Positions 10,801-22,667 are shown, counted from the stretch's first letter. The stretch: DNA of 64,000 nt from Eudorina sp. 2006-703-Eu-15 (GCA_003117195.1 BDSI01000136.1:186001-250000), one strand, 5' to 3'. Notes: generated by a model not told the origin, from the letters alone. Translations and numbers: made by a program.

Positions 10801-13706
10801 GGCCTCCTGCTGCCGGATCACCTCCATCAGCAGCCGGTCCCGCTCCTCCTCCTGGGGACCGAGTGCCCCCGGGGTGGGTGGCCCGGGGTGGGTGGGTGGG
10901 TGGGTGGGTGGGTGGGTGGGTGGGGCCCCAGCACAGGTGGGTGACGGGTGAGGACCATGGTGCGGAGCGGCCGCCGGGGAATCAAACAAACTGAAAATGA
11001 AAATGAACTGAAAATGAAATGAACAAAGCGAAGCACTGACGTCTCATACGACCACCGTACGACAGCTCTCCCGCCAGCGACACCCGACACGCCGCTCCAC
11101 CCCCCCCCCCCGCCCCCCGCCCCGCACCTCCATGATCCGAAAGTCCTTAGACAGCCAGCTCAGCCGCGAGCCCGGGTCCGCGTCCCGGTCCGCCAGCTGG
11201 AAGTACGACCTGGTGAGCCGTACAGCATGTGAGTCAGCACGGGTTGCAACTAACCAACTAACTAAACGACCTCGATACTGTTGCGGCGGGGTATGGGGTC
11301 CCGCCTGTCCTGACGAAGGCTACCTCGGGTGGGTGAGCGGTGAGGGCTGGTCGACCTACGTCTTTTGTCAGCCTGCAACCTGCAGCCAGTCACTCCAGGG
11401 AGGTCTCATGCCTCGGTCATCCCCCTCCTCCCTCCCTCGCCCCCCTCCTCCTCGGCCCCCTCCTCCCTCCCTCGCCCCCCTCCTCCTCGGCCCCCTCCTC
11501 CCTCCCTCGCCCCCCTCCTCCTCGGCCCCCTCCTCCCTCCCTCGCCCCCCTCCTCCTCGGCCCCCTCCTCCTCCCTCCGCCCCCCACCCACCTGAGTAAT
11601 CGGGCGCTGAGGGAGTGGAAGGTGCCGGTGAAGGCCGCCTCCGCCGCCGCGGGCCCCAGCGCCTCACGCAGCCGGCTGCCCAGCTCCTCAGCGGCCTGCG
11701 GGCGGGAGGGGGGAGGAAGGGAAGGAGGGGGAATGGGACACGGGGGAAGGAGGGAGGGCGGCCGCGGCCCGTGGCACGGGACATCCGGGGGTCCGGATAT
11801 GGACGAGATGGAGGCGGCGCCGTACGGTGCCGTACGGAGGCCCCCGATCCCTCCCAGCTAGGCAGCCTACACCACTTCACACTTTGATATAAACGAGGCC
11901 ACGTCATCATCGCTGGAGACCGAATTCATGGGCCTGTACCGCATCTCGATAGGACCTCTGCTCTGGCAGCAGTGAAGGGTTTGGTTCACAACTGCACCCC
12001 TGCACCCCTACACCCAGCTCCCTCCCTCCCTCCCAACCTCCCAGTTTAGCTTAGTTTTATAGTTTGAACATGTCTACCAATGTCCTATCCCCTCCCGCTC
12101 CCTCACCGCTCCCTCCCGCCCCCGGCCCCACCTTCCGAGTGAAGGTCACCAGTGCGATGTTCCGCGGCTGCACACCGTGCACCTTAGGGTGCCATCCGCG
12201 GGGGGGAGGGAAGGGAAGAGGGATTGGGGACTTGAGGGATTGGGGGAGTGGGGGCGGGAGAGGGGCAGACGAAGAAGGTAAGGGAGATGGGCGGGACAGG
12301 GCAGCAACGACATCACCACCATTACAACGGGGGGGCAAGTCAAAGGGGTCCCAACCCCTAGACCCCAGTATCCCAATCCCCGCTCGCCCCCCAAAACCTC
12401 CAAGAATGCCGTCAGAAACGGACGTGTACGGACAGCAAGTGTACGACGTCCGTACCTCGACCAGCTCCGCCACACGGGCGATGAGGGTGCGGGTCTTCCC
12501 GCTGCCGGGCCCCGCGGTGACCACCAACACCGGGGATGAGCGGTCGCGAACCGCCGCCAGCTGCTCCTCGTTGAGCCCCGAGTACCGCCGCAGCGCCACC
12601 GCCGCCGCCGCCGCCGCATCCGCATCCGACGGTGCGCCCGGCTGCCGCCCCGCCGCCACCTGAGCCCGAGCGGCAGACTCCTTGCTGGCCGCTGCCGCTG
12701 CTGCTGCTGCTGCTGCTGCTGGTGCGCCCTGATCTGCCCCGCTCGCTCCGCGGGTCCGCCGAGCCTGTCCCTCCTGCTGCCCCTGGGGCTGGTGGCCCCC
12801 CCTGGACCGCCTCCGTGACGGCCCCGACTCGGGCGGAGCCAGGGCGGGGTCTGGGGCTCGGGCGGCGGCGGCGTCAGCTGCGGCGGGGTGGCCGGCCGGC
12901 GAGGTCGCGGAGGGTGACGCCGCCGCCGGTGCCGGTGCGGCAGACGGCGGGGCAGCGGCCGAGTCTTTGGCTTTCCGTGTTCGTTTCTTGCCGGCGGCTG
13001 CAAGGAGGGGTGCCGCGGGGGATGGTGGTGGAGCAGCACCAGCAGCTGAGGCTTCGTCGCGCTTTGCCGCCCGGGTGTGGATGCGGGCCTGGAGCACCCT
13101 CCCACCGCCACTGCCACCGCCATCGCCAGGGTGGCGCCCGGGGCTCGTCGCGGGGGATGGTCCGGGTCCGGGTCGATGTGCTTGTGCCGCACCGAGCTGG
13201 GCCGGAGGCACTGCCGCAGGAGGCAGAGACGGACAGCCCCCGGGTTGCCCCAGCAGCCGCAGGTGCGGGGGAAGGTGCGGGGCCGTCCCCCCCTTCAGAG
13301 CCAGAGGCGGGGCCAGGGTGCGAGTGGCGCCGGCGGCGGCGAAGGACCCCTCCAGAAGCCCCGGGGCACCCTCAGCACGCCGCGCCGCCGCACGGGAGGG
13401 CACCGAGCGTGATGCGGCCCAAGCGGCGCCGCCGCTGCCGTACATGCTGAAGCTGCCGGGGACCCTTTTCCTGGATGGGAACCAGGCATGCTGTGAGGGC
13501 TGCCTCGAGCTCAGATGCCTGTCAGGGTGATCGGATGACCCAGGATCGAGGCTGGGGTCCGACGCCTCAGCCACCACACTGTCACCACCTGCGCGGGCGA
13601 TGCAGCCGGCTGAGGCGGACAACGCCTCGGCCAGCTCGACCACTGCCGGGGTCCGCGCGGATACAATGCCATGGATTCCAGGGCATGCGGCAGCACCTTT
13701 CCACAT
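1809..13706 (-). CDS. UvrD/Rep superfamily 1A DNA helicase, SRS2-like
   Basis: ATP-dependent 3'-5' DNA helicase of the UvrD/PcrA/SRS2 family, probably nuclear and acting in recombination or repair. Exons (minus strand, in order): 13706-12456, 12182-12132, 11695-11592, 11209-11128, 10851-10747, 10344-9833, 9624-9600, 9010-8277, 8016-7641, 7049-6860, 6662-6520, 6161-5772, 5194-5088, 4686-4626, 4442-4364, 3817-3468, 3109-2698, 2371-2136, 1967-1809; phases join and give about 1,788 aa. Motifs in order: LNEEQLAAV (Q), [11 protein letters not shown] (Walker A), LVTFTRK (Ia), [14 protein letters not shown] (II), [14 protein letters not shown] (III), ELHLRRNHR (IV), [19 protein letters not shown] (V), [12 protein letters not shown] (VI). 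The first roughly 370 residues are disordered and Ala/Pro-rich, and long Gly/Ala inserts interrupt the core. The start at 13706 is the first Met of the open frame and is uncertain. The last exon is uncertain: reading through the donor at 2135 would end at 2031. The exons at 5772-6161 and 5088-5194 are the weakest. Confidence 0.85.
7323..7500. repeat. CCCA and CACACCCA microsatellite in a helicase intron
   Basis: (CCCA)n is followed by variable CACACACCCA/CACCCAAACA repeats, in the intron between helicase exons 9 and 10. Confidence 0.9.
9062..9116. repeat. Purine-rich GGGAGG repeat in a helicase intron
   Basis: Run of GGGGGAGGGG/GGGAGG units on the plus strand, hence a pyrimidine tract in the helicase transcript, in the intron before helicase exon 8. 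Confidence 0.85.
10512..10551 (-). repeat. Intron-resident dispersed element, copy A
   Basis: Read on the minus strand this copy runs GCAGCGCAGTATGAAATATG, then TCTACCAATTTCCTATACCC. It lies in the helicase intron 10345-10746, upstream of the 3' splice site of exon 6, in the same orientation as the gene. Confidence 0.8.
11420..11580. repeat. 33-bp pyrimidine-rich tandem repeat in a helicase intron
   Basis: At least four copies of a unit beginning CCTCCCTCCCTCGCCCCCCT and ending CCTCCTCGGCCCC, in the intron between helicase exons 3 and 4. Confidence 0.9.
12060..12095 (+). repeat. Intron-resident dispersed element, copy B
   Basis: Plus-strand copy with core GTCTACCAATGTCCTATCCC, in helicase intron 11696-12131. 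Orientation is opposite to the gene; read on the minus strand it lies just after the donor of exon 2. Confidence 0.7.
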
Positions 13707-14093
13707 TCGTGCTGAACAGCTGCTGTCGGTAGTTCCGGAGCATGCCCCGAGCCCTGGGCTTCAAGCCTTGCACTGTACACGACCGCTGTCGATGAGCTGC
13801 ATTTGATGTCTTTCTCATCATAAGTTTCTCATATGATGCATTGTTTCCGATCGCTGTAGCGTTGGTCAAAACACTTAAGAAGAACTTTACACCACTTACA
13901 GTGATTTGAGGTTATGCACTTAACTACAGCAGTAATACTGCTTCTGTGCGCACACTGTTGTCTGTATGGAACGCTACTCCGGAATCAGTACTGTACGAAT
14001 TGTTTACTCAGGGCGCTGAAACTTCGCTGCCTGCAGATAACCGAGCTCCAAATTGATCCCGAACGTTTGCAGAGTTATAAACTTACATCAAAT
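13707..14093. other. Short divergent intergenic region, helicase / LFO1-like gene
   Basis: About 390 bp between the helicase start (-) and the LFO1-like start (+), less GC-rich than the flanking exons. GTTATAAACT at 14074-14083 is TATA-like but almost touches the proposed LFO1 start. No gene seen. Confidence 0.5.
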
Positions 14094-16108
14094 ATGATGC
14101 TCAACCGCGCGACACGGCCGACGCTGGCAAGGCCGCAGCGGCAAACAGTGATCACTCGCGTCGCTGCGCAGGCAAGCTGTGATTATTAGCGTCTTCGTTG
14201 GAGGTAGTTGCAAACAAGCACTCATAAACGTGTCGATGCATCGCAGGATGTGTCCACAGGGAAGGCCTCATACTACATCGCGTCGAATGTGTTCAAGGTG
14301 CGCACGCATCGCACGCGTCATATCCGTTCTTGGTCAGGCCTGGTTCGCCAATGTGTCAGTGCATGCCCAGTACACCATACTGTAATCCGTTTTGCCGTGG
14401 TGGTTCATCGGTTCCGAATGCCCGGAACGCACCATACAGCTGCGCTTGCTCTGCAAAATATTTCGGAAGGTTGCATGTCTTGAACCTTGCTGGACCCTGC
14501 TCGACAACCGCTGGACAGTGCGCCTTCGTGTGTCGCTCAAACCAACTACCGCAAAGGACTGGCGTGTGCCGCCAAGTGTGATTCCACGTTCCAGTCTCGC
14601 CCGGCAGTCCTTGCGTGACTCGCTGTTCACAGCTTTGGATATCTTCTCTCTGGCGTGCACATCAGCAACAACATTCCTCCCCCACCTCCCCGGACGACCC
14701 AGATGGCGTCCTGGGTCCAGCTCCTCAATGGCCTCTCATTGCAATTGCAACCGTTACAAGGTGGACCCGTATCCCGACCGGGTGCTCCAACGGACCCAGA
14801 CAGCTCCTAGGCGCCTCATCTCTCATGTCCAGTGGCCAAACCGCCGCCTCGCGCACCCCCCCCCCCTCCCTGCCGCCCAACAGGTGAAGCCCGAGTCGTG
14901 TGCGGACTTTGAGGAGGTGTGGCGGAACCGCAACAGCTACCTGAAGGAGTGCCCCGGCTTCGTCCGCTTCGCCCTGCTCAAATGTAAGCACACAATCGCG
15001 CCGCGCCGCGCCACATCTCGGGTACTGCCTCACGACCTCTCACCGCCAGTGTTCGTATCTTATTCTGAGACTTTCGTCCGCATGGACGAAAGGGGGTAAC
15101 TTTCGCCCGTTTCGTTCGTCGGCTGGTGGACGAACGGCCCCTCCGGGGCCGTCATTCGTTCGTCCACCGGCCGGACGAGCGGGACGAACGCTTAGTAACC
15201 GCCGATTGAGGTAGCTTTGGTTTCGGCTTCTTATCCTTCGGTGTCGACAACGATTTGGGCTTCTCGGCTCGAGCACGGTCTCCTGCTGTCGGCTTCCGGG
15301 CTGACCGCATCGATGGACCAGCCGAAGACGGCCCGGCCTCACCACCAGTGCACTCCGCAGCCTCATCGGCTTCAATCAATGGCTTTGCTCGTTTTGGCGG
15401 ACGAACGGGTTGGTTTTCGGGTCCTTTCGTTCGTTTGGCTGGTGGACGAACGCCGGCCTTCGGCCGGCGTTTTGTTCGTCCGGCCGGACGAAGGGCCTTC
15501 GGCCGTTCGTCCAAAACGGCCCTTCGGGCCGCCGGTTCATCCGGACGACGAAGATACGAACACTGCTCACCGCCCATCGTCATTGTGCGCCCCTCGGGGC
15601 ACTTGGCCTTGCCATCGCCCCCTTGGTCGGCTGATGACTCTTCACGTGTTCTTGTGCTCCTTTGTGTGTCCTGGGGTCGCAGGCGAGAACATCCCCGGCA
15701 AGTACATCAGCCAGGTGCGGACACATGCGGCAGTGAATCAAGGAGCGAGAGATACCGTACCGTACTGGGGGATACGGGGTTGCACACAGCGGGTCGGGGG
15801 TTGCGCCTCTCATGACCCACGGGTCGCCTGAAGCCCTCACATGCTGTTGGCGGGCCCGAGGCGCGCACGTAGGCTCCTTCGCCTGGGCCCACCTGCCGTA
15901 TCCTGCTGCCCCCTCCCGCCCCGACCTGCCGCTGCAGACGTTCTGGGCGACCAAGGACGACTTCGTCAACTGGACCAAGAGCTCGCAGTTCACGGCGGGG
16001 CACGGCGGCAGCGCCGGCAACACGCAGGGCAACCGGCCCAGCACCATGACCATGCTGGAGGGGCCGCCCAACCTGGAGATGTTCACCACCGTCACCGTGA
16101 CCGAGTAG
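14094..16108 (+). CDS. LFO1-like IsdG-type heme-degrading ABM-domain protein, plastid-targeted
   Basis: Antibiotic-biosynthesis-monooxygenase fold, closest by recall to Chlamydomonas LFO1, an IsdG-type heme oxygenase-like protein linked to iron limitation. Well-supported exons: one ending at 14760, then 14884-14983, 15683-15714 and 15938-16108 (TAG). They join in phase to give NRYKVKPE, then DFEEVWRNR, ECPGFVRFALL, NIPGKYISQTFW and DDFVNWTKSSQF followed by TAGHGG. Asn of NRYK, Trp of VNW and His of AGHG are spaced 59 and 10 residues apart, about as in IsdG. Exon 1 (14094-14171) encodes MMLNRATRPTLARPQR and TRVAAQ, typical of an algal chloroplast transit peptide, and would leave by a GC donor (CAG|GCAAGC). 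The 5' end of the exon that ends at 14760 is not resolved (possibly about 14608-14720). The introns are large, and the one at 14984-15682 carries many hairpins. Confidence 0.72.
15070..15560. repeat. Cluster of GC-rich inverted repeats with GGACGAAC arms
   Basis: Several adjacent palindromes share the arm GTCCGGCCGGACGAA or its variants. Examples: GTGGACGAACGGCCCC near 15125 pairs with GGGGCCGT...CGTTCGTCCAC; GACGAACGCCGGCC near 15445 pairs with GGCCGGCGTT..GTTCGTC; a further CGGACGAAGGGCC block lies near 15484. All lie in an intron of the LFO1-like gene. Confidence 0.8.
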
Positions 16109-17391
16109 ACCGAATAGAGGGAGGGGGGAAGCTCGAGATGGGGGGGGGGGGACGAAAAACGACTGCGTCACGATGGGTTTGGTTGGTGCGCGCGCGGGCC
16201 GCCTTGGGGTCTTGGCGTGTTGCGTGCTCCGCGGAGGCGCACGACGTACGAGGGTCGGCTCGCGCGAAAGATCCGCAGTGATGTGATATGATGTGATGGA
16301 GTACCGGCATGTTTTGTGATTCGATGTGAGCGATAAGATACAGCTATTGCGGGTAGTAAAGTGGTGGCAATCCTATCACCACTACGACAGACTGTATGGC
16401 TCTCACTCACTGGTCCTCCGTGGTGATGGAGGCCGGAGGGGGCCGGTCCGTCGCGTGCGCTGTGCAGCGCTGTGTGGGAGGGCTTGGACCTCTGGGAGGA
16501 GGAGGAGGACGTTCCCGGCCGAGTCGCCGATGGGCGGCTGCCGTGTTGGGGTGACGGTTGGAATGGGTTACGAGTCGACACGGTGGCCCTCGGTGGCGCT
16601 GACTGGGCGGGAGCAGTCGTGAGGAGGGAGGGCTGCCGCTGAGCGGTCTACCGCCGGAGAGGGGGGACGAGACACCGTCGAGATGCTGTACGGTCGTCCT
16701 TGAGAGCTCTTTGCCCTTGCGCTGGATCGGGACACTGCTGACACGTGATGGCCATATCCTGAACATGGATGGAGTGCAGCTATCAGATCGGAGCTATCTT
16801 CCCTTCTGACGTCTGTCCGTAGCCCATAGCCCAAGAGCCGGATCGGCGCCGGCAAAGACTTGGGCGCACGGTCTGCCCTCCGGTTCCGCTTACTCTTTGC
16901 CGTTCAGACCAGGGGGCCAGCAACCGCGGGTTGGTAGGTGGCTGCAGCACACGATTGGCGGCGGAGCATGTATCTACGAACAGCGATGTCTCGATCCAGA
17001 CGGACAGTCAATGTGATCGACGTCACAGGATCGAAGACAAGACGTCTCTGGTCACGCAACAATGCTGACCACAGAAACTGCGCCTGGACGCCATAAGCCA
17101 TGTCGCGTCGCCAACTGCAATAATTGAAGACCATCGTTCCTTACCCCACGACATTCGTGAGTTGACCCCCCAACCGGCTGAACTGTCTCCAGGCCGCACC
17201 GGCTCATCCAGGTCACCTCGTGCCCTGCCTCTGGATCCCTTGCGTATTTGATCACCGTGCTCTGCCTCCGACAGCGCCTCCCAAAGGATCATCCCCGACA
17301 CACCCCCTACCCACCAGCGCCCCCCCCAGGTGTGCCCCTCCACCCCCCTGCACAAACCCCCGCGCGGTCCCGCCCCCTCGCTGGCGTTCAT
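16109..17391. other. Convergent intergenic region, LFO1-like / PRI1
   Basis: 1.28 kb between two 3' ends. Only short frames without recognisable motifs are seen. No canonical TGTAA signal was noticed close to either stop codon. Confidence 0.5.
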
Positions 17392-20300
17392 TCAGAAGTC
17401 CAGCGCCATCTGCCCCACCGCCACCGCCGCCCGGGTCCGGCTGGCCAGCTCCTCCCGGTTGGTGGCGGCCAGGCCGTCCAGCAGGCAGCGCTCGAAGGTG
17501 CGGACCGCCTCCGCCATGCGGGTGTGACGCCAGGGCTCGGCCTGAGAGGGTGGGGCATGGGGGGTGGCGGTTGGTCGGTGACGTGGGTCAACGCGGGGCT
17601 AGGGTGAGGGATGCCGGGTGGAGGAGGAGGAGGTTGGAGTGTGGCGTCCGGGCGGCCGCTGCGCCCCCGTGCACCCACTGGACGATACAGGTCACAGCTC
17701 CGTGAACCCATCACCACCGCTCAATCTGAAGAGTTTTGGTCAGGCTGCCAGTAAGCCCAGTCGACCCCCGCCCGGGTGTGTAAAAGAAAACTGAGGTGTG
17801 TGTGTGTGTGTGTGCGCGCATGCTCACCTTGGCCGCGGTCGTGGGCTCCCCTGTCGCCGCCGTCCCCGCCCTGGCCGCCTCCCGCAGCTCCCCCATCAGC
17901 GACGCCACCGTGGGCACATCGTCCGGGTCGAACTCGTCCACCCGGGCGGGGTCCAGCGGCACACACACCTTGCCCGTCTTGGGGTGCACGCAGAAGGGAG
18001 CCTGAGGAGGGGCGGGAGGAGTCGAGGGGATCGGGGCGGGAGGGTCGAGGGGAGGCAGGCAGGGCTGGGTGGTGCATGTGAACGAAGTGAGGGCACGAGA
18101 GGGACAGAGAGGCCCAAAGCTGCAAGCCAGGGCCCGAAGCAGCAATAAGGGAGGACCGGAGGGGGGCGATAGCCCCGGCCTGAGGATCAACCACCCACCA
18201 CCAGCCCACTCGCCCACCCATCCGCCCCGTGTCACGTAGGTGGTCTGCTTGGCCAACACGTGCTGGGTGTGACATGATTCGCTCTGGGCTTGCTCGTCGA
18301 TTGATTCCACCCGACCACCCCACCCCACCCCCACCCCCAGCCGCAGTCGCCGGCACCTTGAGCAAGTGGTTCATCTTCTTGGACACCTCCATGTCCAGCC
18401 GGGGGTAGGCGTGCGCAATGATGATCTCCTTCAGGCAGCGCTCCAGAGGGCCCAGCACCTTGTAGTTGCCGCCGCCCTTGCCGCGGGACTTCTCTTCCGC
18501 GATCTGGGGAAGGAGGGGGTCAAATTGTAAAGAGAAAAGAAACCCAGAAACGAGGAGGGGGGGAACGGGTTCGGCGGGGTGTGACCACAAGTGGGTAGGG
18601 GGCGGTTGTAGCGTATAACGACCCCGCTGACGAACACAAAGATTGAATACGTGCAGACACCGCCTGCCATTGACAACCGCACCCCGACGGTCCCCCTCCT
18701 CTAGTGTTGCCTGAAGGTGCTGATGTGGAAGCCGGCGGCGGGTGTGAACTCTCTCCGCCGGCAAGGGAAACGATTCGGTCCGCCGGCTCGTGTCCACCTT
18801 TTTGTCTTTTTTCCCCTGATCCGTCTGTCCGTTTTTTTGCACGCTTGGCGAAGTTAAGCGGTGTTAACTTGCGTAGCAAGGCTCCGAACCACTGGGTTAC
18901 GGCAGTGGATCGGTAAGGCCCGCGTCCTCAGGGCCGCTGTCTTAAGCTGGTAGATCGTAGTTTCAGGTTATCTTGTTTTTGTTGTTAATCTTTTTCGGGC
19001 CGCCGGTCTACATACCGGCGCCCAGCGGATGTAACACTCAAACGGCAATTCGTGCGTCAGCAGAAGTTAATCCTCCATGCCATGCTGCGCCGGCGACCCG
19101 CCCGCCTCTGTCCAATGCGTATACAATAATGGGCAGCGCGGGCCCTGCGCGGCTCCAGCGGCCCTGCAGGTGATGGTGGCGGGCGTCTTACCCTTAGAGC
19201 CCTCCGACCCCCCCTCCCTCCCCTGCCTCACCCGGGCCTCCACCTCTGCCTCCAGCGCCTCCCACCGCACCAGGTTGATGTCCTTGTCCGTGCGGGACGT
19301 CACGACGCGGGTGGCTGCACCGCACCACACCACACCCCACCACAGCGGGCCCAAGCACCGGAGCATGGTGTGCCGGCGCACGGACGCAGTCCAGTGTAAG
19401 GGCGCGGAGGGGAAGGGGGGCTGAGGACGACGCGGGAAAGCATCAACAGCAGCAGCAGCAGCAGCTCCTGCGCCCTCCCATCTCTGCCCCCTTCTTCCAT
19501 TCCCTCCTTCCTCCTCAACGACTGCCTCTCTCCCAAAACCACCTCTCCCTTGCTCAGTCCTCACATCCTACAGGGACCCTCTATCCCCTTTCCTCCCCCG
19601 CATCCAAGCCCTGCCCATCCCCATTCCCCAAACTCCTCCCTCTCTCACCCCACTTCTTCTTGACCGCCTCCACCAGTCCCTCCTCGGGCAGGTACCGCAG
19701 CAGCGCCTCGCACTTGGCACCGTCCTCCAGAAGCCGCTGGGCGGGGAGGATGGTCTGCGGCGGAAGTCGACGGGCGTTGGGGCGCATCGGGGCGGTGCAG
19801 GTGTCAAGGCGGCGAGCCCGTCCGCCGAGCGACATCGCGCACGCAGGATGAGAGCGCAGGGCTGCCGACCCGCCTTGCAACCAACCGCCCACGTGCCGAG
19901 TGACCGCACCCAGCCTGTCCCACCCCTTGCCGGTGGAGCGGGCCCCCCGGGAGCATTTGAACCTCCCGCCGAGATGCTGGCCAGAACAGCACCCGCCAAA
20001 GCTTCCTCCTCCACAGTGAAGGGGCCGGAGGACGCTCAGCACCTTGGCCATGAATCCACAGGCACAGGCCGCGTCCGCCCTCCCGTCTCTCCCCACCTCA
20101 ATGCCCACCCAACAACCGCGCCACAGCACCCAACAACCACCGGCACCGCGCCGCACCTGCAGCCAGGCGGCCCTGAGCACCTCGGCGGCACGGCCCACCG
20201 CGGGGTGCAGCATCGGGCCCAGGAAGGCGATCTTGGCCTTGCCCTCCTCGTGCCCCTTGTACAGCGCGAACCAGTTGGCCACCGAGGAGCGCTGCTCGTC

Positions 20301-22527
20301 GGTCAGCTGCCGGGCGCTGAGAGGAGCGCGGGGGGGGGGGGGGGCCGGGCCCCGGCGCGGAGATAGGGCAACGTACACGGGACGCTTATTGAATAGGCGC
20401 CGCCAAAGCCAAAGTCAAGCATCAGCCCCCCCCATGCGCATCCGATCCGCCCCTCCCTCGCGCCGTGTACCCTGCAGCCGCAGCTGCGATCTCCACTGCG
20501 GTCCACACCTTCAAGCGCCGCCAACACTCTCCACACGGACATACACGGGGCCACCCACCTGGGGTCACACACCCAGCAGTGGACTCCACGGCGACCCGAG
20601 TACACCCACAGGATGTGCTTGAACCCGAACTCGGCCCGCAGACCCGCGTCGATGACCTGCGGCCGCGGAGGCGATGCGGAGCAGCAGCAGCAGGGGGCGG
20701 ACCGGGCTTTGGCAGGTGGTGGTGGGGGTGGTGGGGGCCACCAGGCAGGAAGACTCGGTGAGCGGCTCCGCGGAACCAACCCGGCATTCAAAACCACCAA
20801 GAATAACGAAGACGAGTGTTGCCAGTGTTGCCAGTCTGCGCAACCCATATGCGCGGGTCAACGCAGGGAAGGGCCGCAGGTCCAGACCCAGTTAGGGTGA
20901 GAGGGCACGCTCACACTGCCCTCTCCGCCAAACCCCAGCCAGCCGTTGGTGGGCCCGGCCCCTGCCGCGGTCCCCCGCCCTCCCTCGGCCCTCTCCCCAA
21001 GCGCCCGCACCTTGACCGCCACCGCCATCAGCGGCCAGCACTTGGCGCAGATGTGGCCCCCGCTGCCGCACGTCCGCACATCGTCGTAGTCCGTGAGATC
21101 GATATCAAACACGAGCTCGCGCTCCACCGGCTGGAAGGCGGCTGAGGACCGCGGGAACCCGGGAACCCGAGATGGGCGGGGTGCGGGTGCGGGTGCGGGT
21201 GAGGTTGGGCAGCACCGGATGGAGAGGGCAGCTGGCAGGACAGTCGCGGGGGAGAGGCCGTACCGGTGCCGGCTCTCGGCCAAGGCCGCTTGCCCACCGC
21301 CACCAGCGTCACCAGTTCACCACCGCCGCAAGGCTTTGGTAAACCAGGCTCATCAAGCTCCTGACCAGCTGCCCGCCCGGCGGCCGCCCTACCCACCACC
21401 CACCTCCGAACTTGAGTCGGTCCTGCGGGTTGGCGCTGTAGACGGGCCCGATGTCAATCTTGGCGGGGCACTTGCGTTGGATGGCCTCCTGCAGGGCCGC
21501 CCCGTCCTGAAGTCTCGCGGGAAGGACGGAGGGGAGGGAGAGAGGTCTCGGGGCCCGCACAGTGCACGTCTGGAGGCCTGCCGTCACAGTCTCACAGAAC
21601 GCAGTTGGCCGCCAAGGTGCCAGCCTGACAAAAGGCGACGGGTCCGAGACACGTCCACCGACCAACCACGATGGGGGTACGGGTCTAGCAAGAGGCCCCG
21701 GCTCTCTGGGGACAGTCGCGTGGGACAGTGCGGTAGGCAGGGGTCGGCTGCTCTCGCTGTTGTCCGGGCTCAGAAAGTGGTGTTCGTGAGGTGTGTGATT
21801 CCGTAGGTGGTGAGGCCCTCACCTTGAAAGCCTGGTACCTGACAAAGATGTCCCCGTTGAGGGTGAAGCAGAACTCCCTCCGGGTGAAGTAATGCGAGTC
21901 AGCCTGTGCGTGTTTGCTGTCTGCGGGTGCAGAGTCGATGGCATGTTAAGGCGCGGGTGGCGTTGGTGTTCGGTGGGGTCCCGACCAGTCTGCAGTGTGC
22001 ATGGCGAGCCACACTGAGCTTGTTCGCGTTAGAGAATCATACTAGTGTCAGGGTCGGTGGTTGCCTCAGTCAGCGGTCTTTCGATTGGTGGCAGGCGAGG
22101 ACTCCGGAAGGCTGAATCGGCATGATGGTGCATGTGGCATGGCATGGCCCGACGGAGCGACGGTCCATGCGACCCACCGTTTCCGTACGCCAGCCACTTG
22201 ACCATGTGCTGCGTGGGGAAGAGCTTGGCTGCGAGCGAAATTCAGAACATTTAGCTGCCCGCTGCGGCCTCCTGGACTGACGACGTAAGCGCAAACTTTG
22301 TTCCCCGCGCCTACCATAGTAACTGGGCATCGCCTCGTGCACGTTCACCTCGGGTCCGGCACCGGAAGCCCCAGCAGTATCTGCACCGAGAAATCTGCTG
22401 TGTGAATCCGTTCCAAGCGCAAGCTCTGCTGCAAGGGTCGAGACTAAAACTCGACCAACCGTGGACTCGGGATACCTGCGCCATCTTGATCGGTCTTTTG
22501 TCTTTTATTAACGTCTGCAAACATCAT
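17392..22527 (-). CDS. PRI1: DNA primase catalytic (small) subunit PRI1 / PRIM1
   Basis: Makes RNA primers in the DNA polymerase alpha-primase complex. Exons: 22527-22476, 22380-22315, 22228-22178, 21920-21823, 21506-21404, 21141-21011, 20656-20559, 20316-20157, 19754-19649, 19314-19232, 18503-18357, 18001-17828, 17541-17392 (TGA). All phases join, giving 472 aa, against about 420 in human. Family landmarks in order: [53 protein letters not shown] (catalytic Asp pair DID), [67 protein letters not shown]. The zinc cluster reads [12 protein letters not shown], with Gly where animals have a second Cys. The start has two adjacent ATGs at 22527 and 22524; the first exon is short, [17 protein letters not shown]. 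Some spacer residues may shift if an acceptor is misassigned. Confidence 0.95.
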
Positions 22528-22667
22528 CGCGAAATGTCAAGTGGCGATAAGCTGGGCGCATCGGCGCTCCCAGCTGTCTGTTACCCGCCATTTCGCCCAG
22601 TTCCTTTTCCGCCTCGAACTGCTGCTGGTTATGCCCTATGCCGTCAATATTTAAATTGTTCAAATGT

